Notes under the pieces: model-generated
Told to the model about the DNA's origin: nothing
What the model saw: the letters and a program-made list of their open reading frames with translations, nothing else
The model's database searches: none
Part shown: in pieces, positions 12,791 to 24,746 of the stretch
How positions within the stretch are numbered: position 1 is the first letter of the stretch
Layout of the letters: each line of letters starts with the position of its first letter
Origin: Ammopiptanthus mongolicus
Lineage: Eukaryota; Streptophyta; Magnoliopsida; Fabales; Fabaceae
Assembly: GCA_039655645.1 (NCBI GenBank)
Contig: CM077346.1
Location: forward strand, 41,596,615 to 41,660,614
DNA: 64,000 bases
Reading direction: 5' to 3'
Translations under genes and position numbers: made by a program

Positions 12791-13342
12791 CATCTTGCCC
12801 AATGAAAAATTGACTACATAGCAAGTGAAGAACTACTATGCAAGGTTATGTACAATGTAAAGTACTTAATGACATATATTTATTGAGATATTTATAAATT
12901 GCTCTATTTGCTGTTATGTTCTGTTTGTCCCTCACTGAGTTCTGGGACTCACCCTCGCCCTTTTTGGTTTTAGCTTCAGGTACTCAGCAAGTGGAGCCAT
13001 CTCAAGGAGTTCATGCACTTGTGTAGTGCGAGCAGCTGCTACTATTTCAATTTCATTTTAGTTCGGTTTATTGTCATATAAGATTTCTCCGCTTTTTGGA
13101 GTTTTGAACTTCTTTCTAATTGTAAACCCGTTTAGGCTTTATTTTAAAGCTCTTGATGCTGACTCAGGGCCACCTTTGGCTTTCTTTTGGTATAATCTTT
13201 TACTCTGATAATTACCTATGATATGCAATATATCTTGTTATGATGTGACTTATACATGCTTGAAAGGCCTTGGGAATTAGACAGTGCAGTTCCATTCTGG
13301 CCGGTCAGAGATGCCTAAGTTGGGTCCTGACATATAAACATC

Positions 13343-13344
<2 letters not shown>

Positions 13345-13422
<78 letters not shown>

Positions 13423-13424
13423 TG
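13345..13424. repeat. Compound microsatellite (TA)n(GTAT)n
   Basis: A TA run of about 25 units is followed by about seven GTAT units. It lies at the right border of solo LTR C within LTR B. Confidence 0.95.
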
Positions 13425-13506
13425 AAGTCATATCAAACATAAGGTAGCAATCACAATGTAATGGTGATTATAACCGGTTACAAGAAACCGGGGGTGTTAC
13501 ACTGAT

Positions 13507-13903
13507 CCTGGTATAAGATAAATCGAAAACTTGATGTCCCAAACAGGTACATCTTCAAGAAAGACTTCCGCAAACTCGTTCATAATAGGTATATGCTCTA
13601 AGACTAGCTCGCTCTTATCTTCCAAAGAAGATAGTAAGATGTATCCTCGAGCTCCTTCTCTCAAAGAAGCGTTCACTTGATTGACAGTCAAAAAAATCAG
13701 AATTCTCATATTTAGGAAATATTAGGGTTTTGTTTGCACAATCTAACATGATATGGTTAGAAGATAACTAATCTATCCCTAAGATTACATCCATTTGTGA
13801 AAGAGGCAAATAAATCAATTCAATCAAACATTTTCTATCTTCTACACAAATAGAACAATTCAAACAAACTTTAGTAGTTATAACAGGCTTTGCAGTAGGT
13901 GTA
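13507..13903 (-). pseudogene. Element A protease C-terminus and RT N-terminal linker
   Basis: On the minus strand this reads the end of the retropepsin region ('SQMDVILGID', then 'SNHIMLDCANKTLIF') and then the linker to RT ('EFAEVFLEDVPVWDIKFSI', 'LIPGS'). It is continuous with gag/PR at 15171 once solo LTR F is removed, and with RT at 6236 once LTR B is removed. There are stops in frame. Confidence 0.75.
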
Positions 13904-15165
13904 TGATAACCCGGTGGCTTATCTAGTTTTTATGCTAGTTTAGTTGTCAATTTGGCCCGAATGTTGCTTGATTGTTGTCAAGTAGAGTCTTGAGTCTGTC
14001 ATTTGAATTTTTAGTTTTTAATTAGGAAATTGATTACAATAAAGCATTAATTGTCGTTGCTTGATTGCAGGCGATATGCTGGAATCAAGCTGAAAAGTGA
14101 AGCTGTGGAAGCATAGGTGAAAAATGAAGAAAGTAGTTGAAGATTGCTAGAAGACAAGATTCGCCCCATGCATTTACATTCTCCCAGTGAATGTATGGAC
14201 TAGAAATGATCTCTCTAGTGCGCCCCATGAATGTCTGTTCGCTCTGCAAAAAGACAACATTTTAGAAACTAACTCTCGTGAGTTTTGGGCCGCAAAACTT
14301 CATTCGCCTCACGAATGCACACAATCAAAGATGTATAAATTCAACTTTTGTAATGTTATTAGGGATCTCCCATTATTCATTTAGTTGTGTTTTCCATAGT
14401 GAAAACTAGGATTCATGTTTTTGAGACTTTTGGGATGATTTACTTTGTTGATTTATTGAATTCTGGGATGTTTTCGCTTTGGATCATGAAATAAATTTTT
14501 ATTTCTAAGGAGACGATGTAACCGCTTCATGACAGTTTGGTGATATTTTGGCAATTTCAATATTTCTTTTCATCTCTTTTGTTTTCTACCTCTGAAGTTT
14601 ACGTTTCAATTAATAGGCCATTAATTGACATGCCAAATGTAATGAAACTGAGAGGAAATTTATGTTTACAGGCGTTGGGGTAGAATCACAGGGTGAATAT
14701 GAATAGAGATATAATAGGAGTCTTATGCAATTTCTATAGGGAATCACAAAGCTTAATGAACCTTTGATAATTAATAATCACAAAGATATCGTTGATTAAG
14801 GATTGAAAGGTGTATTCTAGTATGCTTGAGAGAGATATTAGGATAGATTTGGATTCTTGGTTGACAGAGAGTTGTTTAGGAATAGAGAAAGTTGCCATAA
14901 TTGAACCAAGCTAGATTGAAATAGGTGAAATCAGATCCTTAGAGCTTTTACTCATATTATTCACCTCAGTGTTGTTGCGTTCTTGAGTAGTCTTAGATTT
15001 AGATTTAATTCTTGTTACTCATTTTACATCAATTTGTTCTGTTCAAATAGTTGTTAAAATTGAAGTGGTAATTGGTTAACCCAGTCCTTGTGTTCGATAC
15101 TTGGAACTTCCATTGAAGGTTACATATTACTTGAGTCGATTCGGTACACTTGCTGAGACAGATCA
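13904..15165 (+). mobile_element. Solo LTR F in the protease region of element A
   Basis: It begins TGATAACCCGG and ends ACAGATCA, flanked by GTGTA (13899-13903) and ATGTA (15166-15170), a 5-bp duplication with one mismatch. Its 3' part ('cagTCCTTGTGTTCGATAC', then 'TCGGTACACTTGCTGAGAC') resembles the ends of Athila/Tat-type LTRs, which is from memory of that family. It contains no coding frame of note. Confidence 0.6.
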
Positions 15166-15170
15166 ATGTA

Positions 15171-16330
15171 GAAATCACTAAAATTCAAAAGGTAAAGAAG
15201 ACACAGATAATCCCAAAAGATTCACACAATCATAGGCAATAAAGGAATGGGTTGCACATGAATCAAACAGTATATTTAAAGTCTTACCTTCCATGACGCA
15301 ATGGCCTTGGATCAAGTCTTCATTCAGAGAGGCCTCAACACCGGTCACAGGATAGACTTTGCCTCTTGCCTTAGGCCTTGCTGTTTGTACATTGTTGACA
15401 GAAGGTTTTGCTTTTGGTTGTCGACGGTCTCGGGAGATATGTCCCGGTTTTCCACACTTGAAGCATATAATCCCCTTGATTGAGCAGTTTCTTGTGGCAT
15501 AACCCTTTCCACACTTCATGCATTTGACTACAGCGTTCCCAAGTTGACTGGAACCCCCACTACTTCCTCCCATGAAACATTGTTGTTGTTGCCGCTGTTG
15601 TCGCTGCCTCGGATATAGTCTCCACTGAGATCGGTTATTAAGATTGTTGTTGTTGTTTCTGTTGAACCTGGTTGGTCCTGGATTTGTGGTAGCTTGTCCA
15701 TGCTTGGCTCCAAGCTTTCTATCAAATGACACTTTTCCATTAGTTTTGGAAATACAAATATTTCCAAAGGAAACACAACTCTTTTCAGGTCGGGCCTCAA
15801 ACCCCCTTCGAACTTTCTGCACTTCCACTCTTCTCTTGGGTTGTCTAGAAAGTAGTTTGAGAATTTCGCCAACCCTTCAAACTTGGTGCCATACTCAGCC
15901 ACATACATTCTCCTTTGTTTCAGCAGGAGGAACTCCATCTCCTTCTCGTGCCTCACACTTGGAGGAAAGTATTTCTCAAGAAACTTCCTTTTGACCATTC
16001 CAGTTTATAGCTTGCTGGTCATGTATCATCACCTGACGCGCTCCTTCCCACCAGTATTCGGCATCTTCCACCAGCATATAGGTCGCGTAGGTGACCTTAT
16101 CGTTCTCAGTACACCTCATAACTCCAAATATCTTTTACGGGGTTTGGATCCAACGCTCAGCTTGCTCGGGATTGAGTTCACCGTTGAATTGAAGTTGATT
16201 CCTACGGAGGAACTAATCCAGTCCTCTATCCCCAGCAGCCCTCTCATCACGTTGAACCAACGCAGCAACCATCTCTCGTATCGCGTTCACAATAGCATGC
16301 AGGTTTTGAGCAGCCACCGCTATCTACAAA
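15171..16330 (-). pseudogene. Element A gag and start of protease
   Basis: The minus strand encodes gag with the capsid-like region ('EYWWEGARQ' near 16040, then 'FLEKYFPPSVRHEKEMEF' near 15970) followed by two CCHC-like zinc knuckles ('CMKCGKGYATRNC' and 'CFKCGKPGHISRD'). Both knuckles look damaged: the first has Tyr where His is usual, and the second lacks its last Cys. The protease active site reads DSCATHS, where DSGATHS is expected. There is a frameshift near 15830 and stops upstream. Confidence 0.85.
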
Positions 16331-16458
16331 ACCAGAATTGTCAAGCTCAAGGGACCACAACACCACAAAAACAAACAATGTTATAATAACAGAGAAACAC
16401 ATAGAGCACACACAGCACAAACAAGACAGACCAAACCACAAACCTGAAAGACTCAGCC

Positions 16459-16473
16459 AGCTCTGATACCAAT
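16459..16473 (-). other. Primer-binding site of element A
   Basis: On the minus strand 'TTGGTATCAGAGC' follows the LTR end after a short spacer. It is complementary to the 3' end of initiator methionine tRNA, the usual primer for this group. Confidence 0.8.
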
Positions 16474-18409
16474 TAATGTAACACCCTTTTCCGAGTGTCA
16501 TATTCTCGAACAATTATAAGGCCGAAAATAATATTAATGCGGAAAATACGAGTTTTTTTTCTTTTTGTAACAATCAAATGAAATTTGTAAAATAAGTAAT
16601 AATAATTAAACTTAGGTTCACCGTGCACTTCCAAGAATCATAAAATAATTAAAATGTGGAAACTGTAAGGAGTGTATAATACAAACATTGGTCCAAGCCT
16701 AACTGAAAATAAGTACATAAGTATATAATAGGAGACGCAACTCATCAAAAGATATGTCAAACAACTGGACAGAGTCTGACCAACCAAAAACAACAAGGAG
16801 GGGTCCCCGTCTGGACTCAAGGTAGACGTTGAGCTGAGTTGCCGTCATGCCCCTCTTCTCAAGTAGAAACAGAAATACCAACAGAGAAAGGATATAGATA
16901 TGAGTGAGATTCTCATTCATCAACACAGCAAAACAGTAGAAGTAAAAATGGTTCGACACGAAAAGATAACAACATATCAATCATGCATATCATACATCTC
17001 ACTATTTCATGTTATTCAATCAACAACATCAGATATCATCAAAGACAGGATAATAATATACACCATATAATTATATCCATCAACAGTCGTGTAATGCAAT
17101 GCAATGTACACGACTCAATGCTATATGCCACAAGGATAAAACTTTGACCCCCTACTCTATGGAGCTCACAAACGTCGGAGATAGTGAATGAGAGGACATG
17201 TTTCGTGTACGCCAGCCAAGGGCTAATGCTACAGCATTCGTAACGTGCACGTATCTGGCTTTTTCGGAAAAACACTACACCAAACATGAAAAGTACGACA
17301 TCTAGTCGAGGATATCAGTGTATTGCTCGGAGTCGCCACCACATAGAAGAGCTACCAACTGGTTACATGTAAGTCTTTCCTGTAACACCCCAATTTTCTC
17401 AATCTTTTTAATTAATTAGTATTTAAGTAATTGTATTTTATTGGAGGGTCTATAAAGTTAAATAAATTATTCCGAGGCCATAGTCAGGCTCTACGCTATT
17501 ATAGGAGGCTATGGTTAAGCTTTGGGCCGAAAACTCAAAGGGAGCCCGATCTATTTTTTCGGATGATAGTGTTTTTCTACTATCAAGACCTCTTTTGACT
17601 AACGGTCAGAACCATTAGTCTAAGAATTCGACCCTCTACCTTTTTGCTAAAATGTGTCCTGGCGTCCAAAAATGAAAATAATATATTATATTCGGGCCGA
17701 TAATCGATCTGGGAGACGATTCAAGCCATGTAAGGGTTTTACGGGACCCATGAGCCGATAATCTTCATGTCAAGGCTGTGTCAAGTCATCTAGGGACTCA
17801 TGCCAGTGTCGTGATGATTTTCAGAATATCGGGCGTGAATTGACCAAATTGCCCTTGGTCTTTTCACTAAATTACTTTTTTACCCTTGCTTAACACTCAA
17901 GTAAGCTTAAGGAAAATATCTAAAATTCTCACCTCACTCACTATCTCTCTCCAATGCCGGTCCCTTTCTTTCTCTATCTCTCATCTTCTTCTTCCTTCTT
18001 TCTTCTTCTTTTCCTCCATTTCTCTTCTCTTCCTCCATTTTCACCTCCCTTTTGCTCAGGCTTCCTAAAGCTTTTTCAACCAAATTTGTGAAGCAAAGTT
18101 GCTCCTCTCATCCTCCTCTATCACCTAAAAGGTATAGATTTCATCCTTGAGCTCTCAATCTTCATTTTCTCCATTGAAGTTCATAGTTTCAAGTTTTTAG
18201 ATCTAAACTTCAAAAATCTCTAGAAAATTGCAGAAAAATTCCTTTAATGCCAAACCAATTTCTTTGATATAGTATCATCCCCGACTATCATAATCCAAGA
18301 GTTTGAAACCAAATAAGCACTTTAGCCTATTTTTCTTAAAGAGGCCGAATGGGTTTATATTTGCGGGAAATGGGTTTTTCATTCTGGAGATATTTTGCTT
18401 AGCCAAATC

Positions 18410-18570
18410 AAATCGCTTAGCGGATTTCTGATAGCTTTACTTCCTTTCAATTTTCGCTTAGCGAAATCAAATAGCTTAGCAGATTTCTGATAGCTTTACT
18501 TCCTTTCAATTTTAGCTTAGCGAAATCAAATCGCTCAGCGGATTTCTGCCAGTTTTACTTCCTTTCTTAA
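18410..18570 (+). repeat. 59-bp tandem repeats in the 5' LTR of D (three units)
   Basis: The unit contains 'GCTTAGCGAAATCAAATCGC' followed by 'TTTCTGATAGCTTTACTTCC'. Three units are seen here and two in the 3' LTR (28690-28805), so a unit was gained or lost after insertion. Confidence 0.85.
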
Positions 18571-18780
18571 TTCATCCTCATTTCAACCTATACACAAAAT
18601 ACAAGGAGTTTATGATTTAATTATATAAATTTGTGGTTGTGTTTTGTGGTATAAAATCGGACAGGACTTGGACGTTCGATCGCGCACCCGATTGACTGTT
18701 GCGGAGCCGCATTCGGGATCTCTCGAGAGCTTTACTAAGGAGGGGAGAAAGAACTTTATAGTCAGGAAGGCAAGATTAGT

Positions 18781-18786
<6 letters not shown>

Positions 18787-18867
<81 letters not shown>
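18787..18867. repeat. Compound microsatellite (TA)n(TG)n
   Basis: About 18 TA and 22 TG units. The matching place in the 3' LTR (29028-29041) has only 'TATATATATGTGTAGG'. Confidence 0.95.
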
Positions 18868-18869
<2 letters not shown>

Positions 18870-19076
18870 GGGAACCCTTAAACCCTACTAGAGGTTGAGC
18901 CCTGGATAAAATGCTTGGACCCTGGGTGTAGATACTTTTGGTCTATCACCATTAAGTTTATAATATGGATATTGTGATTGATTGAGGTTGTTGTGATTAA
19001 TTGTTTATTTGATTATCTGTTGGCTTTATTTTGTTGAACTGCCTACATTATGAACTGTTATCTTGCTTTATGATGA

Positions 19077-22000
19077 TGTAACACCCCGAAAATCCTATAT
19101 CTGTGAATAATGAATTTTATTTGCTTAAATTAGTTTATTTATTTTATTGGGTGCGTTATCATAGTCTATACACTTTTATAAGGCAAATATTATGCTATTG
19201 TTATTATTATTATTATGTATTTAGAAAAATATTATTTAAGTAATTTAAATAATATGATTGAAGGAAATTATTTTTCAAACTTAATCTATTTGATTTTAGA
19301 TTTGAAAATAAAATGGTTTGGATTTAATCAAAAACTTATTTTGGACTATTGATTTCCTAGGTTGATAAATTTAATCATCAATCTCTATCTTATTTCGAAT
19401 TTTGAAATTTTAGATTTGTTTCTCTTTGCTTTTAGATTAAAGGGTCAAGATTTATTTCTTTTTTTGACTTAATCTCAACTACTCAATTTTTACCTATAAC
19501 TACAAAAAAGAAAAAAAAAAAAAGAGAAAAGACCCAGCAACCCCACCCCCACCGCCTGACTCTCTCTCTCTCTTTCTTTATCTTTCTTTTCTTTCTTCTC
19601 CTTTCTCTTTCTTTTTCGCTCCTGGACGGCATTCTCCCTCTCTCTCTAAATTTTCTCTCCTTCTCTCTTCATTTCCGGCCAACTCCGGCCACCCCTCACA
19701 AAACCAAAATCATAGAAATGTTCCTTATCTTCTCCTCTACAATTCTAACCAAACATTTTTCCAAACGGAGAAAGTTGACGACGGGGCCACCGCCACTGTT
19801 TGGGCGTTTTCCGGTCACCGTCCGGCCATCTTTCACCAAACCAACCTTGTAACTTTACTCTCCTCACCTTCCTCTACATTTCTAGCCCAACATTTTTGTA
19901 AACGGACAACGTTGACGGCGGAGCCACCGTAGAACTGCCACTGTTTTGGGGTTTTCCGGCCACCTTTTGGCCTCCCTTTCTAGAAATGAACCAACCACGT
20001 GGAAGGCGGCATCTTCCTCCACGTTTTGGACCAAGCACCGCCACTGCCACCGCCGCCGCCGCCGTGCGCCGCCACCGGGACCGCCGGAGCTGCTCTTTCT
20101 TCCTCCTGGGTAAAAATCCTCCATTCATTTATCTTGGTTTTTGATTTCATGAGGAACCCTAACCCTAAATCCCCAATTCAAAACCCTAGCATTTTAATTT
20201 CATGCTTTAAATGTGAAATTGATTATGTTTTTATGCAATTGGGTATATCAATTTCAAGTTCCCTATGTCAATTGTTCAAATCCCCCTTTGAATTCGGATT
20301 TCCCCAATTTCACTAAATCCCTAAATCTTTATCTTACTATAATTATGAAATTAATTCTGTTTTAGTGCAATTAGGGTAGTTAATTGATGATTTCCTAAGC
20401 TAATTTCATATTTTCGTGATCCAATTGGTTTTTCCCAAATTGATTTTATTGGAAAAGTAATTCTGTTGGACTAAGTAAAATATTTAAATCCATTAGATTA
20501 TGTTTTTAAATGATGATTAGTTAATTGATATATTGGTTGGATGCTGAATGGGCTTGGATGTTATCTCTTGATTTTTGGTTGTGGCTGTACTTACTTGGGG
20601 AGCTGGATATGCATTCTTGGAGTTGTTGTGGAGTTGGGACGTCAATGTTACCTTCAGCCACCTCATGGATTTGATGCTTGGAGTTGCTCATCAAAGAGAC
20701 TTCGTTTAAGGTAAGGGGATAAACCTGAGGAACTCCATTTCCGACAGCTATGTGCTGCATCGGTGTTTGTATTGTATTTAAATATTTAAATATTCTGTAT
20801 CTGATTGTTGGTTGATTGTTTGATTGACTGCTGTTGATTTACTACTGTTGATTTACTGCTGTTGATTTACTGCTGTTGGTTTGAATAAGTATTGATATAA
20901 CTGCTGATATAGTGGAATGCATGCTATACTTGCTGAATGGTTATATGGATGTATCGTGTGCCCTGCTGTGGGATTTAAGGCGTTAGAGGACCTAATTTTG
21001 GTTAGGATCCGACATCGTGTAACTTAAAAACTTTAAAAGTCTCAAATGTTAAATTGAGGAAAGAAATATGTTTTATTGTTTCTCAGTTTAATTTAAGAGA
21101 AAATAAATGAATTATCTCTTTAGAAATAAAATATTTTGAAATAAAATATAATGAACAGCTACTTTTAAGGAAAATCAACTTAACTGAGCAAAGTTGTGAA
21201 AATGTGATTTTTAATAATGAAAAACGATGTTTTTAAATTAAATAGGGCGTTAGAGACCTTTATTAGTCTCTAAAGTAATAAAGTTAACCATTTGAGGAAA
21301 AACGCTTGAGAAATGTGATTTTCAAAATTTATTGGTTTTATCCAAGGAAAAAGGTTTTTACAAGCTTTGTTTTAAGGTTTGTGTTTTTATCGAAAAACAA
21401 CGAAAGAAAAGGAAATAGTCTGTGGACTACATTTTATTTTATAGAAAACCGATCTCGATGACTTTGTGTAAGTATCGGAGATTTGGGTTTTTGATTTTCG
21501 AGTTTTCAAGAAAAGTGGTTTTAAAAGCTTAGAAACTAGAAATCGAGACGTCGGGGTTCTAGGGTTCTGCAGAACACGTGGATCAAGGATCCGTGTTAGT
21601 TGTGGTCCTGTCGGCTTAGGGACAATCTTTGTGGTCCTGTAAGCTTGAGGATGTTTTTATGATCTTGAATCCAACGTCCTTGACTGGTGCATCGGTTAGG
21701 GATGTTGGGATTTAAGTTGTTTTTGGGCTAAGTGTCCTGTTTTGAGAAAATGTGTTTTTGAGGCTTAAAGAGTCAAAGACATTATGGTGGTTGTTAGCGT
21801 TGATGCTACAACGAGGAAATATTGATGCGACAAAGATCAATTATCGGAAACTAGATAGTTTTCTCATGCATTAAATGCGAGGCAGACGTGCCGTGAAACG
21901 GGGGACCTTGATAAGCAAGGAGAACCTGAGATGACTTATTTGTCATGACATTGTGCCTTGATGGACAATGGTGTCATACGTGTTCTGGGAACGTATTGTG

Positions 22001-22890
22001 CCTTGAGTTGGACAATATAGTATGACCGTATTCTTGTGGAGTACTTCTGATTGCGCCCCCATGTGAGAATCGCGTAGTGTCATGGGATTCAAAGTACTCG
22101 TTTCTGGGCCAAATATTGGTGTTAATCTTTAGAGCCTGATCAGCTCATTGCGAATGGTGATGGGATTTCCGGAAATCTAGTTTGAATATTAGCTGAGATA
22201 TATGGAAGTGCCATGCATACGTTTAGAGGATAACGTTGATTATGGGGTACGAAGCCCTTGTGCCTTTACTGCTATTAGTGCTTGATTATACATGCTATAC
22301 TATCTGATGTATGATGATTTGAATGAGTTATATTATATGAATCTGTTGTTTTGGATTGGGCATATAGTTGTCGTTTATGGATTCATATATTGGTTTCTCA
22401 CCCTTGCCTGTACATGTTGGACACCCTGTGTGTTTTTGGATACATGTACAGATGTTTTGTTAACAGTCTTCTAAATCACTCTGGGACCCTCTAGCTTGAG
22501 TGCTTGAGGTTGACGACGAAGAGGTGTAGTTTGTTAACGATGAGACCCGGTCTCATTGGTACGACTTATGTTAGACAGTAAGTTTTATGGTCCATAGAAT
22601 TCTTTTGTCAGACCAGCTCTTAAGATTTATAAATGTGTAAGTTCAGTCGTTCGACTGTGACTATGAGTGTTGTGTATTGAGAGATTCGAGGTATGTATGC
22701 CTAATGGCAGAACTAGAATTATTGTCGTATATGATGAGTTTCATTTTGTTTCCTTGGATTGTTAAAGCTTTTCTTTTGATATCAGATTTTCGAAATTACT
22801 ATAGAGTTATTTTCGAAAAAGTCTTTTGTTAATAAGGGTAAATGGATATTTTGGGTTACAAAGTGACACCCGAAGGAGAGGGGTGTTACA
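19077..22890 (+). mobile_element. Solo LTR E nested in the 5' LTR of D
   Basis: It begins TGTAACACCCCGAAAATCC and ends GAGGGGTGTTACA, flanked by an exact target duplication GATGA (19072-19076 and 22891-22895). The 3' LTR of D shows the empty site at 29215-29220. At 3.8 kb it is a large LTR, of the Tekay kind by its ends. It contains a CT-rich tract (19555-19650) and a GC-rich CCGCC stretch (20038-20095). No pol is present. The frames at 19874-20316 are low-complexity Pro/Arg/Gly translations of that GC-rich block and I do not call them genes. Confidence 0.85.
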
Positions 22891-23034
22891 GATGACATCT
22901 GTACTGTTGTAATATTATTGTGACTTGACTGTTTGAGTGTTGATGAGAGTATGGTGAGTGATGATGTTGTTCGGGTTGATATCGTTGTGGTTCCGACCAT
23001 GGAACTGTGGCTCGTAGACACAAAACGTCGTGAT

Positions 23035-23085
23035 GCTAATGCTGATGTTGATGCTGATGTTGATGTTGATGTTGATGTAATGCGA
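23035..23085. repeat. GATGTT hexamer-like repeats in the D 5' LTR
   Basis: 'TGATGCTGATGTTGATG' type units repeat about eight times. The matching place in the 3' LTR is 29355-29408, with slightly different unit order. Confidence 0.75.
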
Positions 23086-23961
23086 TGTGTCGTGGTCGTG
23101 GTCGAGTGCATAGGCGTGAGGTACCCGTATCAACCAGCGATGGATGTTTGTTGTATAGCATATCATTGCATACCACAGCATTTTCTCCCAAAGGGGGATG
23201 TCCAATTGGGGACGTGTTACTTTAAATCCCAAGGCGGGATGTGATGTGATGTGATGTGATATAATCCCAACGAGGATGTCCAATTGGGGACGTGGTGTAT
23301 CGGCCGACATGCATATAGGGAAGTCAACATATAAATGGGGACTAGTATCCCTCTTATAGGTTTATCTGAGAGAATGACTTTTGAGATGATTGTGGCGTGT
23401 GACTTAAGAGATGGGTGATGTTGTGTTGTATAGTTTATATGTGTTGTGTGATGCATGTATATATATGTTGTACTGATGACCCTCTCCCATATTAATGGTA
23501 TATGTTTCTTATCTCCCGCTATTTTCTGTATGCGTTACTTTTATTTTATGGGAAGACCCCATGGAGGAACCGCTTGCTGAGGAGCTGGACGGCATTCCGT
23601 ATGAGCCCAATGTCGGTGGATGAGCCTAGGATCCTAACCTCGAGGGGTTAGAAAGTGATCGTGGTTAGCCAGAGAATGGTCTCCCGGCCTATTTTTCTAA
23701 TTTCATTTTGGTTTGTATTAATATACTCTGTATGTATACTTTAATACTGTAGCCCTACTGATGGGGCAAGCGATGTATATGATATATTTCTTTATATTTT
23801 AAAGCTGTGTACTCTGAAGCGTTGTGTGCCGTAAATTGTTTTGCTTCTGTGCTCAATTTTTCGCTTTGCTTCGTATTATTAAGGCGCGCTTACGATTATA
23901 ATACGATTAAGGTTAGTTAATATCTTAAGTTCTCCAATGGGACGGCGGGTTGTCTCATTTA

Positions 23962-23974
23962 TTGGTATTAGAGC
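23962..23974 (+). other. Primer-binding site of element D
   Basis: 'TTGGTATTAGAGC' lies four bases after the 5' LTR. It differs at one base from the initiator methionine tRNA match TTGGTATCAGAGC. Confidence 0.8.
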
Positions 23975-24169
23975 AGTTCGATTCTAATCTCGGACTATGA
24001 GGTCTAGGAAGTGTAATAACTTGATAGTCGGGTGTAGACTTTAGTTAGAAAAAGGGGTAGAGTGTCCGATGAGCAAGTTATCGAGTGTCATAACTGTTTT
24101 GTTCGTAAGGCATACGATATAGATATCGGTCGATTAATATAGTATGTTGCTTCATCCTTCTCAGACAGA

Positions 24170-24352
24170 CCTTTTGACTCGCGAGGCGAGCCTTGGTTTC
24201 GCGGCGCGAGGCCCAAAGGCTGTTCTTTACTGATCAGTCTGGCCTTCTGGCTCGTGAGCCGAGCATCGTTTTCGCGTCGCGAGGCCGAAAGGCTGTACTT
24301 TGCTGCTCAGGCTGGCCTTCTGGCTCGCGGGGCGAGAATAGGGTCGCGATCT
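24170..24352 (+). repeat. 73-bp GC-rich tandem repeats in the leader of D
   Basis: Two full units (from 24170 and 24243) and half a third (from 24316) contain 'CTCGCGAGGCGAGCC' and 'TCGCGGCGCGAGGCC'. These strings are strongly self-complementary and would form hairpins in RNA. They sit where the leader and gag would be expected. Confidence 0.8.
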
Positions 24353-24375
24353 GATACAATGTAAGTGCCTAGTTG

Positions 24376-24746
24376 CGAGGGAACTCTTATCTGTTTTATT
24401 TGATTCGGAGGCTACACATTCTTTTCTTTCATTAGCGTGTATGAATCATTTTAATTTGCCTGTTTCATCCTTACCGTGTGAATTGACTGTTTCTACACCT
24501 ACGAGTGATTCCCTGACAACCCTATTTGCCTGTTTACAATGCCCGATTGTTTTTGAGAACTGATATTTTCTTGTAGACCTAATCTGCCTACTTATGCAGC
24601 AGATTGATATTATCTTAGGCATGGACTGGCTTTCGGCCAACCATGTAGTACTAGACTGTTCAAATAAAACCCTCTGCTTTTTCGAGCAATCTGGATCATT
24701 ACCTGCCAGTGATGGTGTGTTGGGAGATGTACAATAAGGAGAGTGC
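24376..24746 (+). pseudogene. Element D protease, decayed
   Basis: The frame has an aspartic protease start 'VLFDSEATHSF'; the Gly of the DSG active site is Glu. The region ends with 'IDIILGMDWLSANHVVLDC', which is typical of the family. Two stops (TGA near 24560 and TAA near 24734) interrupt the frame. No gag or zinc knuckle precedes it. Confidence 0.8.

Larger units (their letters stand above)
10612..13332 (+). mobile_element. Solo LTR C nested in LTR B
   Basis: It starts TGTAATACCCGC and ends GGGTCCTGACA, both typical of plant gypsy LTRs. The flanks read TGTAA on the left (10607-10611) and TATAA on the right (13333-13337), a target duplication with one mismatch next to a microsatellite. 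It holds a purine-rich leader (10815-10880), a (TA)n(GAT)n tract, a 108-bp duplication and a GC-rich 'GCGCTGGGCGC' motif that occurs twice (near 11173 and 11243). No pol is present. Confidence 0.75.
6242..13501 (-). mobile_element. Solo LTR B (Tekay type) inside pol of element A
   Basis: It begins TGTAACACCCCAC and ends GGGTGTTACA, and is flanked by the 5-bp target duplication CTGAT (6237-6241 and 13502-13506). There is no gag or pol inside. The orientation is judged minus from similarity to the minus-strand LTR of A (compare 7850-7990 with 17320-17380 plus 30276-30380). Without nested solo LTR C it is about 4.5 kb. It interrupts the pol of A just after the 'IDLIPG' motif of the protease-RT linker. 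Confidence 0.8.
17381..23957 (+). mobile_element. 5' LTR of element D (with solo LTR E inside)
   Basis: It begins TGTAACACCCCAATTTTC and ends GTCTCA. It matches the 3' LTR 27686-30270 except for solo LTR E, an extra 59-bp repeat unit, and a large TA/TG microsatellite. Confidence 0.9.

Noticed and set aside
19874..20316. Overlapping frames of 80 to 105 codons on both strands
   Set aside because: They come from one GC-rich CCGCC block in solo LTR E and are low-complexity on every strand.
22782..23310. Thr/Ser/Ile/His-rich frames over the GATGTT repeats
   Set aside because: Simple-repeat translations inside the LTR of D; the other LTR gives different peptides.
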